Source: Macrosoma leucophasiata
Lineage: Eukaryota > Arthropoda > Insecta > Lepidoptera > Hedylidae
Assembly (NCBI GenBank): GCA_036365455.1
Contig: JAWQUS010000016.1
Location: 15,833,001 to 15,897,000 of the forward strand
DNA length: 64,000 bases
Reading direction: 5' to 3'
Both the position numbers and the translations under genes were made by a program. Positions 1-10,671 of the stretch are shown here, piece by piece. Position 1 is the first letter of the stretch, and each line of letters begins with the position of its first letter. The notes below the pieces were generated by a model. That model did no database searches and had not been told where the DNA came from. It saw only the letters and a list, made by a program, of their open reading frames with translations.

Positions 1-845
1 GACTGACTTCACCCCGGCTTCCCATAGGCCACCAAAATTGGGGCTGTATGGGGGAATGAAGTGCCATTGTGTTCCCTCGGAAGCCAATATATCATTTAAA
101 TGACCTGGTAGTTCAAGGTTGGTACTCTTCCATGCTTCTGCCAGGTGTTTATTGGCCCCAACGAAGTTCCTCCCTTGATCACTCCATATATGAGTATACC
201 TTCCTCTGCGTGCAATGAATCTATGGAAAGCCCCTATGATTCCGAAGACAGGTCGCCTACCAATTCCAGGTGAATGGCCTTGGTCACCATACAAATAAAA
301 ATTGCTATGTATGTCTTGTTTGATTTTGCTCCTCTACCTCTTGTCATTAGAACTTGCAATGGGCCGGCAAAATCAACTCCACTATACTGGAATGATCGTG
401 CAGGAGTTGTGCGAACCCTAGGTAAGTCTGCCATGATTTGACTTCTTATCGCCGCCCTTTGCCTTGTACAAATTATGCATCTATGTAAATATGCCTTTAC
501 TGCATTTTTAATTCCAAGAATCCAGTATTTAGACCTAATGTAACAGACCATCAGCTGTATGCCACCGTGCAATGTCCTTTGATGTGCATCAGCAATGATT
601 AAATGAGCGAAAGTAGACTTGTTGTTCATGATAATAGGATGTCTAGACTCGTCTTCTAAATCCGAGTTTCTCAATCTGCCACCCACCCTGAGAATATTGC
701 GGCTGTCTAAGAATGGATTTAGAGATTTAAGCCTACTACTCCTTTTTATATACTGCTTGTTTGTTATTCTATCTATCTCTTCAACAAAGTTTTCCCTTTG
801 TGCTAACCTTATGCATGTTTTTAATGATTCATCTAGTTCTTCCAC
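1..845 (-). pseudogene. BEL/Pao retrotransposon integrase region (broken, runs off window edge)
   Basis: This is the integrase part of a BEL/Pao-type retrotransposon polyprotein. Integrase joins the cDNA copy to host DNA. The - strand reading shows a zinc-binding-like segment (H..H near 'HQRTLHGG', then C..C in 'CIICTRQR') followed by the catalytic core. Its first acidic residue lies in 'VDFAGPL', the second in 'SDQGRNFVGA' and the third in 'GGLWEAGVKS', the D,D-35-E arrangement of retroviral-type integrases. The frame stops after 'DLSSES' at 234-236, and the same protein resumes in another frame to the window edge, so at least one frameshift disables it. It lies downstream, in - strand sense, of the RT/RNase H remnant. 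The 3' part and LTR lie outside the window. The family assignment is confident; any activity is very unlikely. Confidence 0.85.
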
Positions 846-2262
846 TGTTATAGGTCTGTCTATGTTACTTGATTTTTTCTTATAATTTAAAAATCTTCTA
901 CTATATACTACTACTCTCGTCAGCCCCTCTAACGAATCAAAATTCTCAAAGTTAATCTTGTCTTTTTCTTCAATTTTTAAATTAACTTGTATTTTCTTTC
1001 TATCTTATCCGTGGGCAAATTAAGTCTTGAAAAATGTATTTCTTGATCTCTTAGCCAATCTGGCCCTTCCCACCATAGTTTATTTCCAATCAATTCTGTT
1101 AGTTCAAGCCCTCTCGAACCTATATCCGCAGGATTCTCCTTAGATTGTACATGAAACCATCGAGAGTTGCTTAAATTGTCCAATATTTCCACCACTCGAT
1201 TGCTTACAAATACCTTCCATCTCGATGGATCTCCACATATCCACGACAAGACTACTGATGAATCTGTCCATGCATATACTCCTTTGACAGGTAATCTCAT
1301 CGCCTCTCTAACTTGAGTTAACAATCTTGCCAATAAAACTGCTCCACAAAGCTCAAGGCGTGGCACTGAAATAGGCCTTACGGGCGCCACTCTTGTCTTT
1401 GAAGCCACAATACCAGTTTTTATTTTACCATCTTTAGTTTGAACTCTGTAATATACAACAGCACAATAAGCCTTATTTGACGCATCACAGAACCCATGCA
1501 GAGTGATTTTATCCAATTCTTTCCTATCTGTTTCAATCCATCTCTTGATCTTTACTAGATTTAAATTCTTAAAACTACTTCTTATTCTCAACCATTCTTC
1601 CTTAAGGCTATCTCCTACATATTCGTCCCAATCCAATCTTTCCATCCAAAGTTTCTGAATCAGTATTTTCGCTGGAATGATAGCTGCACTTAACCATCCA
1701 AGGGGATCAAATAATCTTTGAATATCTGCTAAAATGTTGCTTTTTGTAATAATTTCTGGTTGAGAAGGTAATTTTAATTGATACTGAAATGAATCTGTTG
1801 ACATGTTCCAAACAAGTCCTAAAGTTTTAATTGTACATTGATTTGAGTCTCCATTCCCCTTTTCTTCTTCAATTTGAAATTCATCTAAAAACTCCTTACT
1901 ATTTGAAGCCCATTTTTGTAAAATAAATCCACCCTTCTTTAGTATATCTGTAATTTCTTTGCTTAATTGTATAGCTTCCTTAATTCTAAAACTACCACTC
2001 ATACAATCATCAACATAAAAGTCTTCTCTTATTATTCTTGCTGCTTCTGAACAATCACTACCCTCATCTTCGGCTAGTTGCATTAAGGTCTTGACCGCTA
2101 AATATGGTGCTGAGGCAGTGCCAAATGTAACTCGCAATATACGGTATTCTTCTACTTCTTCGTCTGTATTCTTTCTCCATAAAATCCTCTGTAAATCTGC
2201 ATCTTCCTTTGTTACTTCGACCATATACATCATCTGAATGTCAGCGACGAAGCAAACTGGTT
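846..2262 (-). pseudogene. BEL/Pao reverse transcriptase (3' half) and RNase H remnant
   Basis: This continues the BEL/Pao polyprotein upstream of the integrase. The protein shows the reverse transcriptase catalytic box 'FYVDDCMSG' (YVDD), then the thumb/connection region and an RNase H-like domain with 'HGFCDASNKAYCAVVYYR' and 'WTDSSVVLSWI', both typical of Pao elements. The open stretch at 977-2233 is about 418 residues. Its first methionine is not a true start, because in-frame sequence 'FVADIQ' precedes it. The N-terminal half of the RT, the protease and most of gag are missing: at about 2262 the coding sequence gives way to the tandem tRNA-like array, and only the gag end reappears beyond 3240. 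The element is therefore internally deleted as well as interrupted. Confidence 0.85.
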
Positions 2263-2517
2263 AAAATAAATTAATTAAAAATTAAACGCCATCTCATGAC
2301 TTATCAGTTTATTGAATATCGTAAAGAATAGACTTTTCAGTTTATTGAATATCGTAAAGAAGTCGCTTTTACCCTTAATAATTGTTTTTATATTATTTCG
2401 CATTAACACATGCTTGCACATCGGTTGCCTAACTAGCATGGTTGGCAATAGATGTCGCTACTGCTACCATAAAGCAAGGCAATAAATGTGAAGGAAAGAT
2501 TTGACAAATCGGGCAGG

Positions 2518-2592
2518 ACTTCAGTAGCTCAATTGGAAGAGCGGCTGGACTAGATTCCCAGTAGGCCGCGAGTTCGAGTCTCGCCTGAAGTC
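2518..2592 (+). tRNA. tRNA-like gene (array copy 1)
   Basis: It folds as a cloverleaf: acceptor ACTTCAG/CTGAAGT (7 perfect pairs), D stem GCTC/GAGC, anticodon stem CTGGA/CCCAG with one A-C mismatch, short variable loop, and T stem GCGAG/CTCGC (perfect). The A box 'TAGCTCAATTGG' and the B box around 'AGTTCGAGTC' fit internal RNA polymerase III promoters, and a TTTTT run follows a few bases downstream. The loop CTAGATT would give anticodon AGA, but the short variable arm does not fit a serine tRNA. I read it as a tRNA-derived module of a mobile repeat rather than a decoding tRNA. Confidence 0.55.
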
Positions 2593-2824
2593 AAATTTTT
2601 CTTTCCATTTTTCTTTAAATAAAATATATTTCACAAGCATGTGTTAATGCGAAATAATATAAAAACAATTATTAAGGGTAAAAGCGACTTCTTTAAGATA
2701 TTCAATAAACTGAAAAGTCTTATTATATCGGTTGCCTAACTAGCATGGTTGGCAATAGATGTCGCTACTGCTACCATAAAGCAAGGCAATAGATGTGAAG
2801 GAAAGATTTGACAAATCGGGCAGG

Positions 2825-2899
2825 ACTTCAGTAGCTCAATTGGAAGAGCGGCTGGACTAGATTCCCAGTAGGCCGCGAGTTCGAGTCTCGCCTGAAGTC
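2825..2899 (+). tRNA. tRNA-like gene (array copy 2)
   Basis: Identical by eye to the copy 307 bp upstream, with intact acceptor, D and T stems and the same downstream T-run. Confidence 0.55.
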
Positions 2900-3131
2900 A
2901 AATTTTTCTTTCCATTTTTCTTTAAATAAAATATATTTCACAAGCATGTGTTAATGCGAAATAATATAAAAACAATTATTAAGGGTAAAAGCGACTTCTT
3001 TAAGATATTCAATAAACTGAAAAGTCTTATTATATCGGTTGCCTAACTAGCATGGTTGGCAATAGATGTCGCTACTGCTACCATAAAGCAAGGCAATAGA
3101 TGTGAAGGAAAGATTTGACAAATCGGGCAGG

Positions 3132-3206
3132 ACTTCAGTAGCTCAATTGGAAGAGCGGCTGGACTAGATTCCCAGTAGGCCGCGAGTTCGAGTCTCGCCT
3201 GAAGTC
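3132..3206 (+). tRNA. tRNA-like gene (array copy 3)
   Basis: Third member of the 307-bp array, again with intact acceptor and T arms. The unit is cut about 30 bp downstream, where BEL/Pao gag sequence resumes. Confidence 0.55.
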
Positions 3207-3239
3207 AAATTTTTCTTTCCATTTTTCTTTAAATAAAAT

Positions 3240-3925
3240 ATTGTCTATTAATGATTTTAATTGCCTTGCCAACTGTGTATTAATCTTCTTCATAGAAAAT
3301 AACCTTTTCAATATAGCATCCACTATAAGCCGTTTGTGCGAATATCTATTTCTCAATGTATCCCATGCAAAACAATAATTCTTTTCTACGACTTGAAAGT
3401 TTTTGATAGCATTCTGTGCTTCTCCCGTTAGACACGATTTCAAGTAGTGTAACTTCTGTACGTCACTAAGCCTTTTGTTATCATGAATGAGCGATGAAAA
3501 CACGTCTTCAAATTATTGCCAATCCTCGTACGCACCTGAGAACGTTGGTAAATTAATTTTAGGTAAATGAATTTCCCCTCCAAAGTGATTTGACGGCTCC
3601 TGTACTGAAGAACTATTCTCGACATTGCTGTGACGTTGCGGCGGCTTGACATTTTCTAACTTGTCGGTTAAATCGCCCTTTAACTCCAAAAACACATCCT
3701 CGAACTGTGTGTGTCCCCGTCTCGTTATTGTTTGTTAGTCATGGTTATCAAAGTTCCATGTGTACTTCGAAACAAGTCCCAATATTCTTGAACACATTTT
3801 AGTTTGGATTGTATATACCCACTTGTCAGTCCTGCCTTCGGACATTTTTTATGATTGCTCAATGCCTTTTCTAACAATTGAAGTAATTCTTCATTCGTTT
3901 CTATTAATTGTTCCACTGAAGTCAT
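3240..3925 (-). pseudogene. BEL/Pao gag remnant
   Basis: The - strand encodes fragments of a Pao-type gag protein in at least two frames. The N-terminal part starts at 3925 ('MTSVEQLIETNEELLQLLEK', a leucine-rich helical segment). The conserved gag core follows with 'LSDVQKLHYLKSCLTGEA' and 'YSHKRLIVDAILKRLF', typical of the DUF1759 gag domain of BEL/Pao elements. Gag forms the particle that packages the element RNA. The frame breaks between about 3500 and 3730, and the sequence is cut at 3240 by the tRNA-like array. No LTR pair could be recognised on the upstream side. Confidence 0.75.
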
Positions 3926-5100
3926 CGTAGAAAATGAACAATATTATCTTGCGTCTTGAACTTGATTATAATAGCAAAGTGTAGCAAAGTAAAACTTTTA
4001 CCGCCGGGTGTATCGAAGTCCATGTTAAAAAAGTTGATTTCGTTGAAGTGAATCGCTCGCCGAGATTATTCACTGCTTCGTACTATGCGGCTCGATTATG
4101 GACCAAATCTTTATGTGTATAATTTTGAGTGTGGACTGTAGGTTTTGATGGCGTTTAGGACTAAATCAAGAAATGAAAAAAATACACACATTCACTAGCA
4201 CTGTTTTTATTGCGACTGACATTTTAAAAAGACAGACATAAAGAAGTATAATAAATTTATGGCCAGTACTGAATACAATCCGAACAAATATTCAAAATTA
4301 TGCAATCACTTTAGATTAAGTACCTATAGATGTAGCCCAAAGAGTACATTAATTATACTGGAAATAAGAGTAATTTCCGCTATTTTTTGTCATAAGACTA
4401 GCGCCACCTGCCTCGCTGCTATGAGTAACATCGTAAACAATTCGTATGTACTATAATACCTACTGTAGGATATTCCACCATTTTTATTTTCACTATTTTT
4501 CTTATTATGAAATTTGTTGAATGAACAATGTTCATAATTTATAAAACAAATAGGATGAAATGATTGCTTCAACAAATTTCATAATAAGATATACCTACAC
4601 CATGGTTACTTTATGATTGTTATAGAAAATAAAACAAAATTTTAACACAATACTTTTTAATTTTTAAACATTTATCCCTTAAATAACCATCACACACTCG
4701 ACCTCTCCCACACCAGACCGACACCAGCCGCGGGGCCATGCGCACTTCAGGACTTCAATATTCATAAGTAATTGATTGTTCCTTAACCTCCATTTTCGGG
4801 ACATCCGGGAACGCAGCACACATTTTTCGACATGACGATAAAGAGTCCTGCAGGGTCCAGTCTCGCACAAATACGAGTCCTTTCTCGTAAAACACCACAA
4901 ATGTTTGGTTGAAGTATTTCGACCAAGCCGGAGGAACTCGTACTTGGCGGATTATACAATAAACAAAACTAACAGAACTGAAAACACTTAAATTAGAAAG
5001 TAGGTAAGCCAGCAAATGCACATAATCAATCCTATTATTCCTATCTCACTATTTCAAAGTGAATCCGGCATTTCCAAATTCCAAACAACAGCAAACAATG
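3926..5100. other. AT-rich intergenic stretch, no gene recognised
   Basis: No host gene is recognised. It may include the 5' LTR/leader of the BEL/Pao element next to gag, but I cannot mark its ends. A 22-bp inverted repeat occurs at 4500-4521 and 4568-4589. A - strand open stretch (4755-5021) has no recognisable domain. Confidence 0.5.
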
Positions 5101-5960
5101 ATGGCTGATGCACAGTATAGGAATGGCGATCTGTGATCGATTACTTTCGGTCCAAAAAATTGATCTAGTGAATCTATATATATACCCTATACCCTGGAAA
5201 ATCGAAGATCGATTTTTTCGCTTTATTACATGTCATGGTTGTGACATGTAATAAAGATGTTATATTGTTAGGACGCGCTGATTCTTTGTCATCTCGGAAA
5301 ATATTACGCCGAAATAAATAAATTACAAATATAAAAAAATCCTCAGAAAACTCTCTTTCAAACATTTTAAACAGAAATTAAATCCGTTCACAGCTTTCCA
5401 AGATAAGCGCATACATGCAGATAGTAAAATAGGGGAACTTTATAATATGTACTGATAGTGACGAGTGATGAGGAAGTGATAGGAAGTATACTACAGTAAA
5501 AAGAGATACGACTCATAAAATAAGATTTAGCGGATGGAGGAAGCATTATGCCAGCATTGAACACCGTTGAGGTGTTTTTTTGTGTTTTCCTTGAATTTTA
5601 ATAAAAATAAATCCAAATCGAAAATAGATCGATTGATCTCCGATCAATCAATATATATATTTTTGAATACGAATATGTAAATTTTTCATCATTATTTATT
5701 TATAATGTAATTTGTATGCCAGCCAGTGTATGGTGAAATATGAGGAATGAAATTAATGTATTACGTATGTAACATCAAAATATACCGATATTTCTAGCAA
5801 ATAAATATTTATATGTTCACAATTTTAATTTTTCAACATCGATAAATTTTTTAAATAGATATTTTTGATATCGATTTAGCTGTGGATCAATCTTTGATAC
5901 TTCGATTTCGAGAATCGATCTTTTTCAGAAAGAATCAGCATCCCTATTCACCTTCTTTTT
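5100..5960. repeat. AT-rich repeat with ATCGAT-rich termini, possibly a degenerate MITE
   Basis: The stretch is rich in short ATCGAT-containing words, contains a 15-bp-arm hairpin at 5221-5256, and ends at 'catccctat', which resembles the end of the AT-rich element at 41528-42357. Exact termini are not clear. Confidence 0.3.
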
Positions 5961-6044
5961 TTTTTTCTTTTTTTATTGTTTTACGGGCACGGAAGCAAGT
6001 CCTTAACAGCCAATCTTCAGTAAATTGTTTTCTTTATTTCTTAT

Positions 6045-6748
6045 GATAATGAATATCCATATGGAAGATGACGATGATTGGATGCTTCCATGTGGAATAT
6101 GATGAGATGGCTCCAATAAAGTGATGGAGACTTTACTGGGAGATTTTTCGAAGTTTTGGAGGCAACATGAAAAATCACTTTTCACTTCATAATATCACTT
6201 TCCTACATCTGTGAACGTTATCGAATGCTTTATGATAAGAATCCCACCATTTTTACACATAAAAACGCGACTATTCACAAATTTCGAAAATATTACACGC
6301 AGCGAAACAGCGCCTTTCCGCGTTCCCGCCAAAACTCCCCCATTCGTCTTTTTTTTTTTTAATTAATATATTTATGACCATAGATACAGAGTCTTTCAGT
6401 CGTATACATATTGAATTTCACATTTCTGTAAATTAATGAATATCCATATGGAAGATGACGATGATTAAATGCTTCCATGAGGAATATGATGAGATGATGG
6501 GATGGCTCCAGTAAAGCGATGGGGACTTTACTAGGAGTTTTATGAAGTCTTGGAGGCAATACGAAAAATCACTTTTCACTTCATAATATCACTTTCTTAC
6601 ACTCGTGAACATTATCGAATGCTTTATGATAAAAATCCCACCATTTTTACTCATAAAAACCCGACTATTCACAAATTTCGAAAATAATATCACGCAGCGA
6701 CACAGCTCTTTTCCGCGTTCCCGCCAAAACCTCCCCCTGTTCATCAAT
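6045..6748. repeat. Direct repeat pair of about 300 bp
   Basis: Two diverged copies lie head to tail at about 6050-6347 and 6436-6748. They share 'atccatatggaagatgacga', 'cacttttcacttcataata' and 'ttccgcgttcccgcc' in the same order. The '(c)ccgccaaaactcc' end also occurs in repeats near 42780 and 59470. No coding content was seen. Confidence 0.7.
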
Positions 6749-6925
6749 TCACTAGTGTTAACAGAGTAATAAAATGAAAATCCACTATTTTCTACAATAA
6801 TTAATTATTCAAGAGAACTGAAGGTTTTTTAATGGAATTAACTATGAACAGTGTTAAACATAGTAAGTTGATATTTTTGTGATGGTTAAATTAATCATTT
6901 ATTTGTAAAAAAATGCTATAGTATA

Positions 6926-6948
6926 ACACACACACACACACACACACA
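6926..6948. repeat. (CA)n microsatellite
   Basis: About 11 uninterrupted CA units. Confidence 0.95.
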
Positions 6949-7180
6949 GACGGTTTTTTTTTAGTAAAATAAGAAATAGATCCTAAGATACCTACTTGCT
7001 GTATGTTGAATTTATTTGACAAATTTAGGCTACAATTAGGAGAAGCCACTGATTCCCGAAATATAGTGTATACTAGTTCGGGAATCTATGGAGTCAATAT
7101 GTCAATTGAATGTAAAATGTTTTGTCAATAAATAAATAAAAATCGAGATCTCTAGATCTCGATTTAAATGCAGATGTGTG

Positions 7181-7283
7181 TGTATCTTCACGCCAGGTCC
7201 CAAACGGGGTAGGCAGAGAGTGTAGAGCGCCAGATATCCCGGTCCTGACAAACCTCGTCGTTCACCCACCCTCAGTCGGTTAA
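7181..7283 (-). mobile_element. LINE 3'-end fragment (AYPVRDLA family)
   Basis: On the - strand this matches the fragments at 47245-47465 and 58558-58672, which encode a tail resembling '...CQDR..W...SAYPVRDLA', reminiscent of the C-terminus of lepidopteran endonuclease-reverse transcriptases. It is short and decayed. Confidence 0.55.
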
Positions 7284-7324
7284 AAATAAAAAAAGGGAAG
7301 GCAAGGTATGACTCATTGGTGTGG

Positions 7325-7398
7325 GACCTCTGTAGCTTAGAGGTAAAGCGGCTGGACTAAATATCCTGAGGTTGCAGGTTCGATTCCTGCCCGAAGTC
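7325..7398 (+). tRNA. Degenerate tRNA-like sequence, relative of the foldback-family tRNA
   Basis: It shares 'gcggctggacta' and the 3' flank 'gaagtcaaatttttctttcc' with the array copies at 2518-3206. The T arm GCAGG/CCTGC is perfect, but the acceptor stem has mismatches and the loop reads CTAAATA. The 307-bp unit flanks are absent upstream. Confidence 0.4.
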
Positions 7399-7399
7399 A

Positions 7400-8900
7400 A
7401 ATTTTTCTTTCCCATCTGTTTCTATAATAACAATATTCTTTATTGTACACCATCTTGGAAAGAATTAATATTTTGTTATGGCTTTTTGTCAATAGGGAAT
7501 CGGATAACTATAGAGAATGCGTCTAAAATTATTCTATGTACGTTTACTTAACCATAAAATATATTAATTTTATTATTTAAATATGTTTAAGTACAAGAAA
7601 CTACACATACATTTTATACTTTCAAAAATGCCGCGTAAACGGTGCCAAATGACTCTGTACAATTTGACGTCAACTGTTTGCAATAAAAGTGAATCTTTTA
7701 ATTTCATACGACTAACTAAGTGCAAATTAATTTTGTTGAATTTCGTATAATTTATTTTTCGTATAAATTACGTAGAAAATATCCAAAAAAAAAAGGGCCA
7801 ATAAATCAATTTATCACTTGTGTTAAGTATTTGTTGTACAAACGTATGACGTCACGTCCTGTGATTGATGTTTCATTCAACATGGAGCACAGATAAACAA
7901 TATTAAAATTATAACATTTTATTTTGCAATTTAAAAATATAAATCATTAATATTTCACGAAAATATTAATTGAGTCGTCGTATTATTTCACAAACATTCA
8001 GTCTAATCATAGTTTACGTTTATTTTCGATAGCTGTCCGATTGCCTATTCTAACAACTGTTAGAACAAAAACTTTTAAGTCTACGAAATTAGGGAAAATT
8101 TGTAAGTAAATAAATGCGCTCTATTTTGAATTGATAATCAAGTGTTATATGCTTCAACGTGTAGTTTGTTCAATAGACATACATTATTTACTAATATCTG
8201 TTTACTTACGAATGAAAAGTGATATCGTTTATAGGCCTCGTTTCTGTATGGTTTATACAGGCTAAAATACTGCAACCTCCTATTTTACTGCACACCTTAT
8301 ACACTAATCACTTATTGAGTCTTTTTCTCATAAATACCCAAAAACTTAATAATAATCGCCGATATACGTCGAAAACAATAAATAAATGTGTATACGATAG
8401 GTTATCTATTAGAGCAATTGCGATGACAGATATTTGTTTGGCTAACTTTACGAAGTTCGCCAAGCAAAAACCGGCACGCCGTAAGGGACAAAAGATATGA
8501 TGATCTATTTCAACTTTCTTATGTTTTTTGTATATAACTGTCTCACTTCCACAAAGCATATGGCGAACATGGCTACGTCTATAGGTACTTAGTCTAAGCT
8601 TGAGACAAATGTACACAAATACGAAATTTGAATTTTTCCTATCTTCGTGTAAACTATCGTAAGAAATTTTGACAAACCATTATTTTATTATGAAAAACAA
8701 TCCTTGCAGATTACTATTATTACTATTATTTAAAGATTTATATAATTTCATTTTTAAGCTATTGCATAGCTTCTATCGCAGGCCTTGAGCGCGGGGACCG
8801 AATTCAGAAATTCCGTAACGTAAAAAACCGGACGCTCCGGATTACAGATTTTAAACTCATTTAAAGAAAGTGATGTATAATTTCGCCGTCCGACCTCGTG
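7400..8900. other. AT-rich intergenic stretch, no gene recognised
   Basis: Short open frames on both strands around 8219-8616 overlap each other and show no domain. I see nothing functional here. Confidence 0.5.
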
Positions 8901-8980
8901 GGTAGCGTGGCCGAGCGGTCTAGGCGCTAGTTTAAGGCACCGGTCCTTCGGAGGCGTGGGTTCGAATCCCACAGCTGCCA
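8901..8980 (+). tRNA. tRNA-Leu(AAG)-like gene, possibly a pseudogene
   Basis: It has the layout of a class II tRNA. Acceptor GGTAGCG pairs with AGCTGCC (one G-T pair and one G-A mismatch at the base). The D arm is 'GGCCGAGCGGTCTAGGC', the anticodon loop TTAAGGC gives anticodon AAG, the variable arm is long with 'GGTCCTTCGGAGGC', and the T arm 'GTGGGTTCGAATCCCAC' is perfect. A TTTTT run follows at about 8986. The anticodon stem carries an A-C mismatch and the D loop is one base short of typical animal tRNA-Leu. Internal A and B boxes are intact. It could be a working gene or a recent tRNA pseudogene. Confidence 0.6.
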
Positions 8981-9046
8981 AAATTGTTTTTGTTCATTTT
9001 TTTTAATTGTTTGTTTTTCCATTCAATATTTAAAAAGTGGTAAATA

Positions 9047-10671
9047 CACTTCTCATCAAAAAAATCGAAACACCTTGCAAGTTTATGTTTTGTAAGAATC
9101 TTAACAAATTGTGTATTATTTAAAAATAAAATATTTAATGTCGTTTTATAGTGCATAGTGTGAGGTTTTAAAAATCCTGATGTTGATGTTCTAAATTTAA
9201 ATTATGTTTTCATAAGTTTCGTGTTATGTTTAATGAGTCAATTTTATCCTATATGGAGTACGGACGCAATGGATAAAAAAAACACGTTATTGAAAAAAAA
9301 ACTAAGTTACGTGAATTTAATAACTTGAGGAGGGATCCCCGAGCTCTTATCACTGCTTCCATGCGGTTTTTCTTTTTAAACTATGGATACTTCTCCTGCA
9401 GACGTCGCCCAAGTGGTGGCATTGTTGGATTCTGGACTTCGTCAACGCGTTGTGGCTGCAAGATAGCATCTAAGCCTATCATTGGTTAATACAGTCTTTA
9501 AGCGCTATCGGGAGACTGTTTTGTTGACGCGCCGTTCAGTTTCTGACAGGAATCAGGTCACATCTAAGCGAGACGATCGATTAAATGCAATTACTTCTTT
9601 AAGAAATCGACGCCTAAACGCTTTCCAACTGCGGCGGCAGCTAAGTACTGCACGAAGGATGGCTGTAAGTGAATCTACAATAAGAAGAAGATTGAAAGAA
9701 CATGGATTGGTACCGCACAAGCCAGCAAACGGGTCGAAATTAACTGCAGACCACCGAAGAGCGCGCCTAAACTTTGCATGTCAGCACTTGAATTGGTCAT
9801 ACTCACAGTGGAGCAAAGTTCTCTGTTCTGATGTGTGTAAATTCATGCTGTATGGTAACGACTGAAGGAACAAGGTCTACAGAAGAGCTGGAGAATGCTT
9901 TGCGCAAGGTCGCATTGAAGAAAAGGTCAGATATGGTGGTGGTTCGTGGACGGTTAGGGGAGGAATCAGCCCCGAAAGTAAGACAGAGCTTACCTTCGTG
10001 TCCGGGCCGTTTCTGCCTATACTTTACAGTCAGCGGTACGTCGAACAATGTTTTGAGCCTCATGTGATGCCCTGTGCACATTTTGTTGGCAATGGCTTCA
10101 TATTCATTCACGACAATGCTAGTGCTCATACTGCGGGCGTCGTGTTTACCTTATCGAACTCGGTATCCCCATTAAGGAATGGCCAGCAAGAAGTCCGGAC
10201 ATGAATCCAATATAAACTTCTATGAGACGAATCAAAAAGACGAATTCGAGCAATAGAAATGATTACCGAAACATTTTGCCAGCTGCGAAATGCCATTCCA
10301 AAGGAATGGTACAACAAGAAACAACAGGGGATCCTGACTCTCATCCGATCGATGAAGAACCGCATGAAAGCAGTTAAAAGAGATCCCTCCCCAAGTCATT
10401 GAATTCACGTTGCTTAGTTTTTTTTCAATAACGTGTGTTTTTTTTATCCATTGCGTCCATAGTCCATACATGATAAAAATTACTCATTATACAAAACACG
10501 AAGCTTATAAAAATGTAATTTGAATATAGAACATCAACATTAGGATTTTAAAACCTCACACTATGCACTTTAAAACGACAATAAATATTTTATTTTTAAA
10601 TATACACAATTTGTTAAAATTCTTACAAAACATAAACTTGCAAGGTGTTTCGATTTTATTGATGAGAAGTG
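9047..10671 (+). mobile_element. Tc1-like DNA transposon with about 320-bp imperfect terminal inverted repeats
   Basis: The termini 'cacttctcatcaaaaa' and its inverse are flanked by TA (9045-9046 and 10672-10673), the duplication made by Tc1/mariner elements. The inverted repeats continue imperfectly inwards to about 9370 on the left and about 10353 on the right, far longer than the usual few tens of bases, and reach almost to the transposase start. Total length is 1625 bp, close to family size. The transposase inside is broken. Confidence 0.9.
9383..10352 (+). pseudogene. Tc1-like transposase pseudogene
   Basis: The frame starts at the ATG at 9383 ('MDTSPADVAQ') and is stopped by TAG at 9464. 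It reopens with the paired helix-turn-helix region ('RQLSTARRMAVSESTIRRRL', then 'HGLVPHKPA'). Catalytic-domain landmarks are 'WSKVLCSDVCKF' (first aspartate) and 'FIFIHDNASAHTA' (second aspartate), with 'WPARSPDMNPI' in a shifted frame where the third acidic residue should follow. Another stop falls just after 'FMLYGND' near 9863, and frames change again near 9990 and 10140. The enzyme would cut and paste the element at TA sites; this copy cannot make it. Confidence 0.88.

Larger units (their letters stand above)
2312..3239 (+). repeat. Tandem array of a 307-bp unit carrying a tRNA-like gene, with inverted leader
   Basis: Three tRNA-like blocks recur at exactly 307-bp spacing (2518, 2825, 3132), embedded in a unit that is nearly identical copy to copy. 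The unit runs 'ggttgcctaactagcatgg' - tRNA-like gene - T-run - 'cacaagcatgtgttaatgcg' - 'caataaactgaaaag'. The array is preceded at 2333-2417 by the reverse complement of the last third of the unit, so the left end is a fold-back. Other members of the family lie at 21528-21674 and 63205-63982. The array sits inside the BEL/Pao remnant, with gag on its right and RT on its left. No clear target-site duplication is visible here. Confidence 0.85.

Noticed and set aside
3135..3239. Extension of the gag open frame into the tRNA-like repeat ('FKEKWKEKFDFRRDSNSRP')
   Set aside because: The C-terminal residues come from reading through the T-rich flank and tRNA-like gene on the opposite strand; the same peptide appears wherever the repeat is read this way.
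2312..3239. CRISPR array
   Set aside because: The repeats are 307-bp near-identical units without short repeats and unique spacers, in a eukaryotic genome.
2312..3239. Hammerhead retrozyme
   Set aside because: The tandem small-unit layout is suggestive, but I found no CTGATGA/GAAA hammerhead core on either strand of the unit.
4755..5021. 88-residue - strand open frame with hydrophobic start
   Set aside because: No recognisable domain, no clear splice context, lies in repeat-rich DNA; treated as chance.
8219..8616. Overlapping open frames on both strands
   Set aside because: They are mirror frames of AT-rich sequence containing the same 'NFTKFAKQ' region on both strands; no family resemblance.
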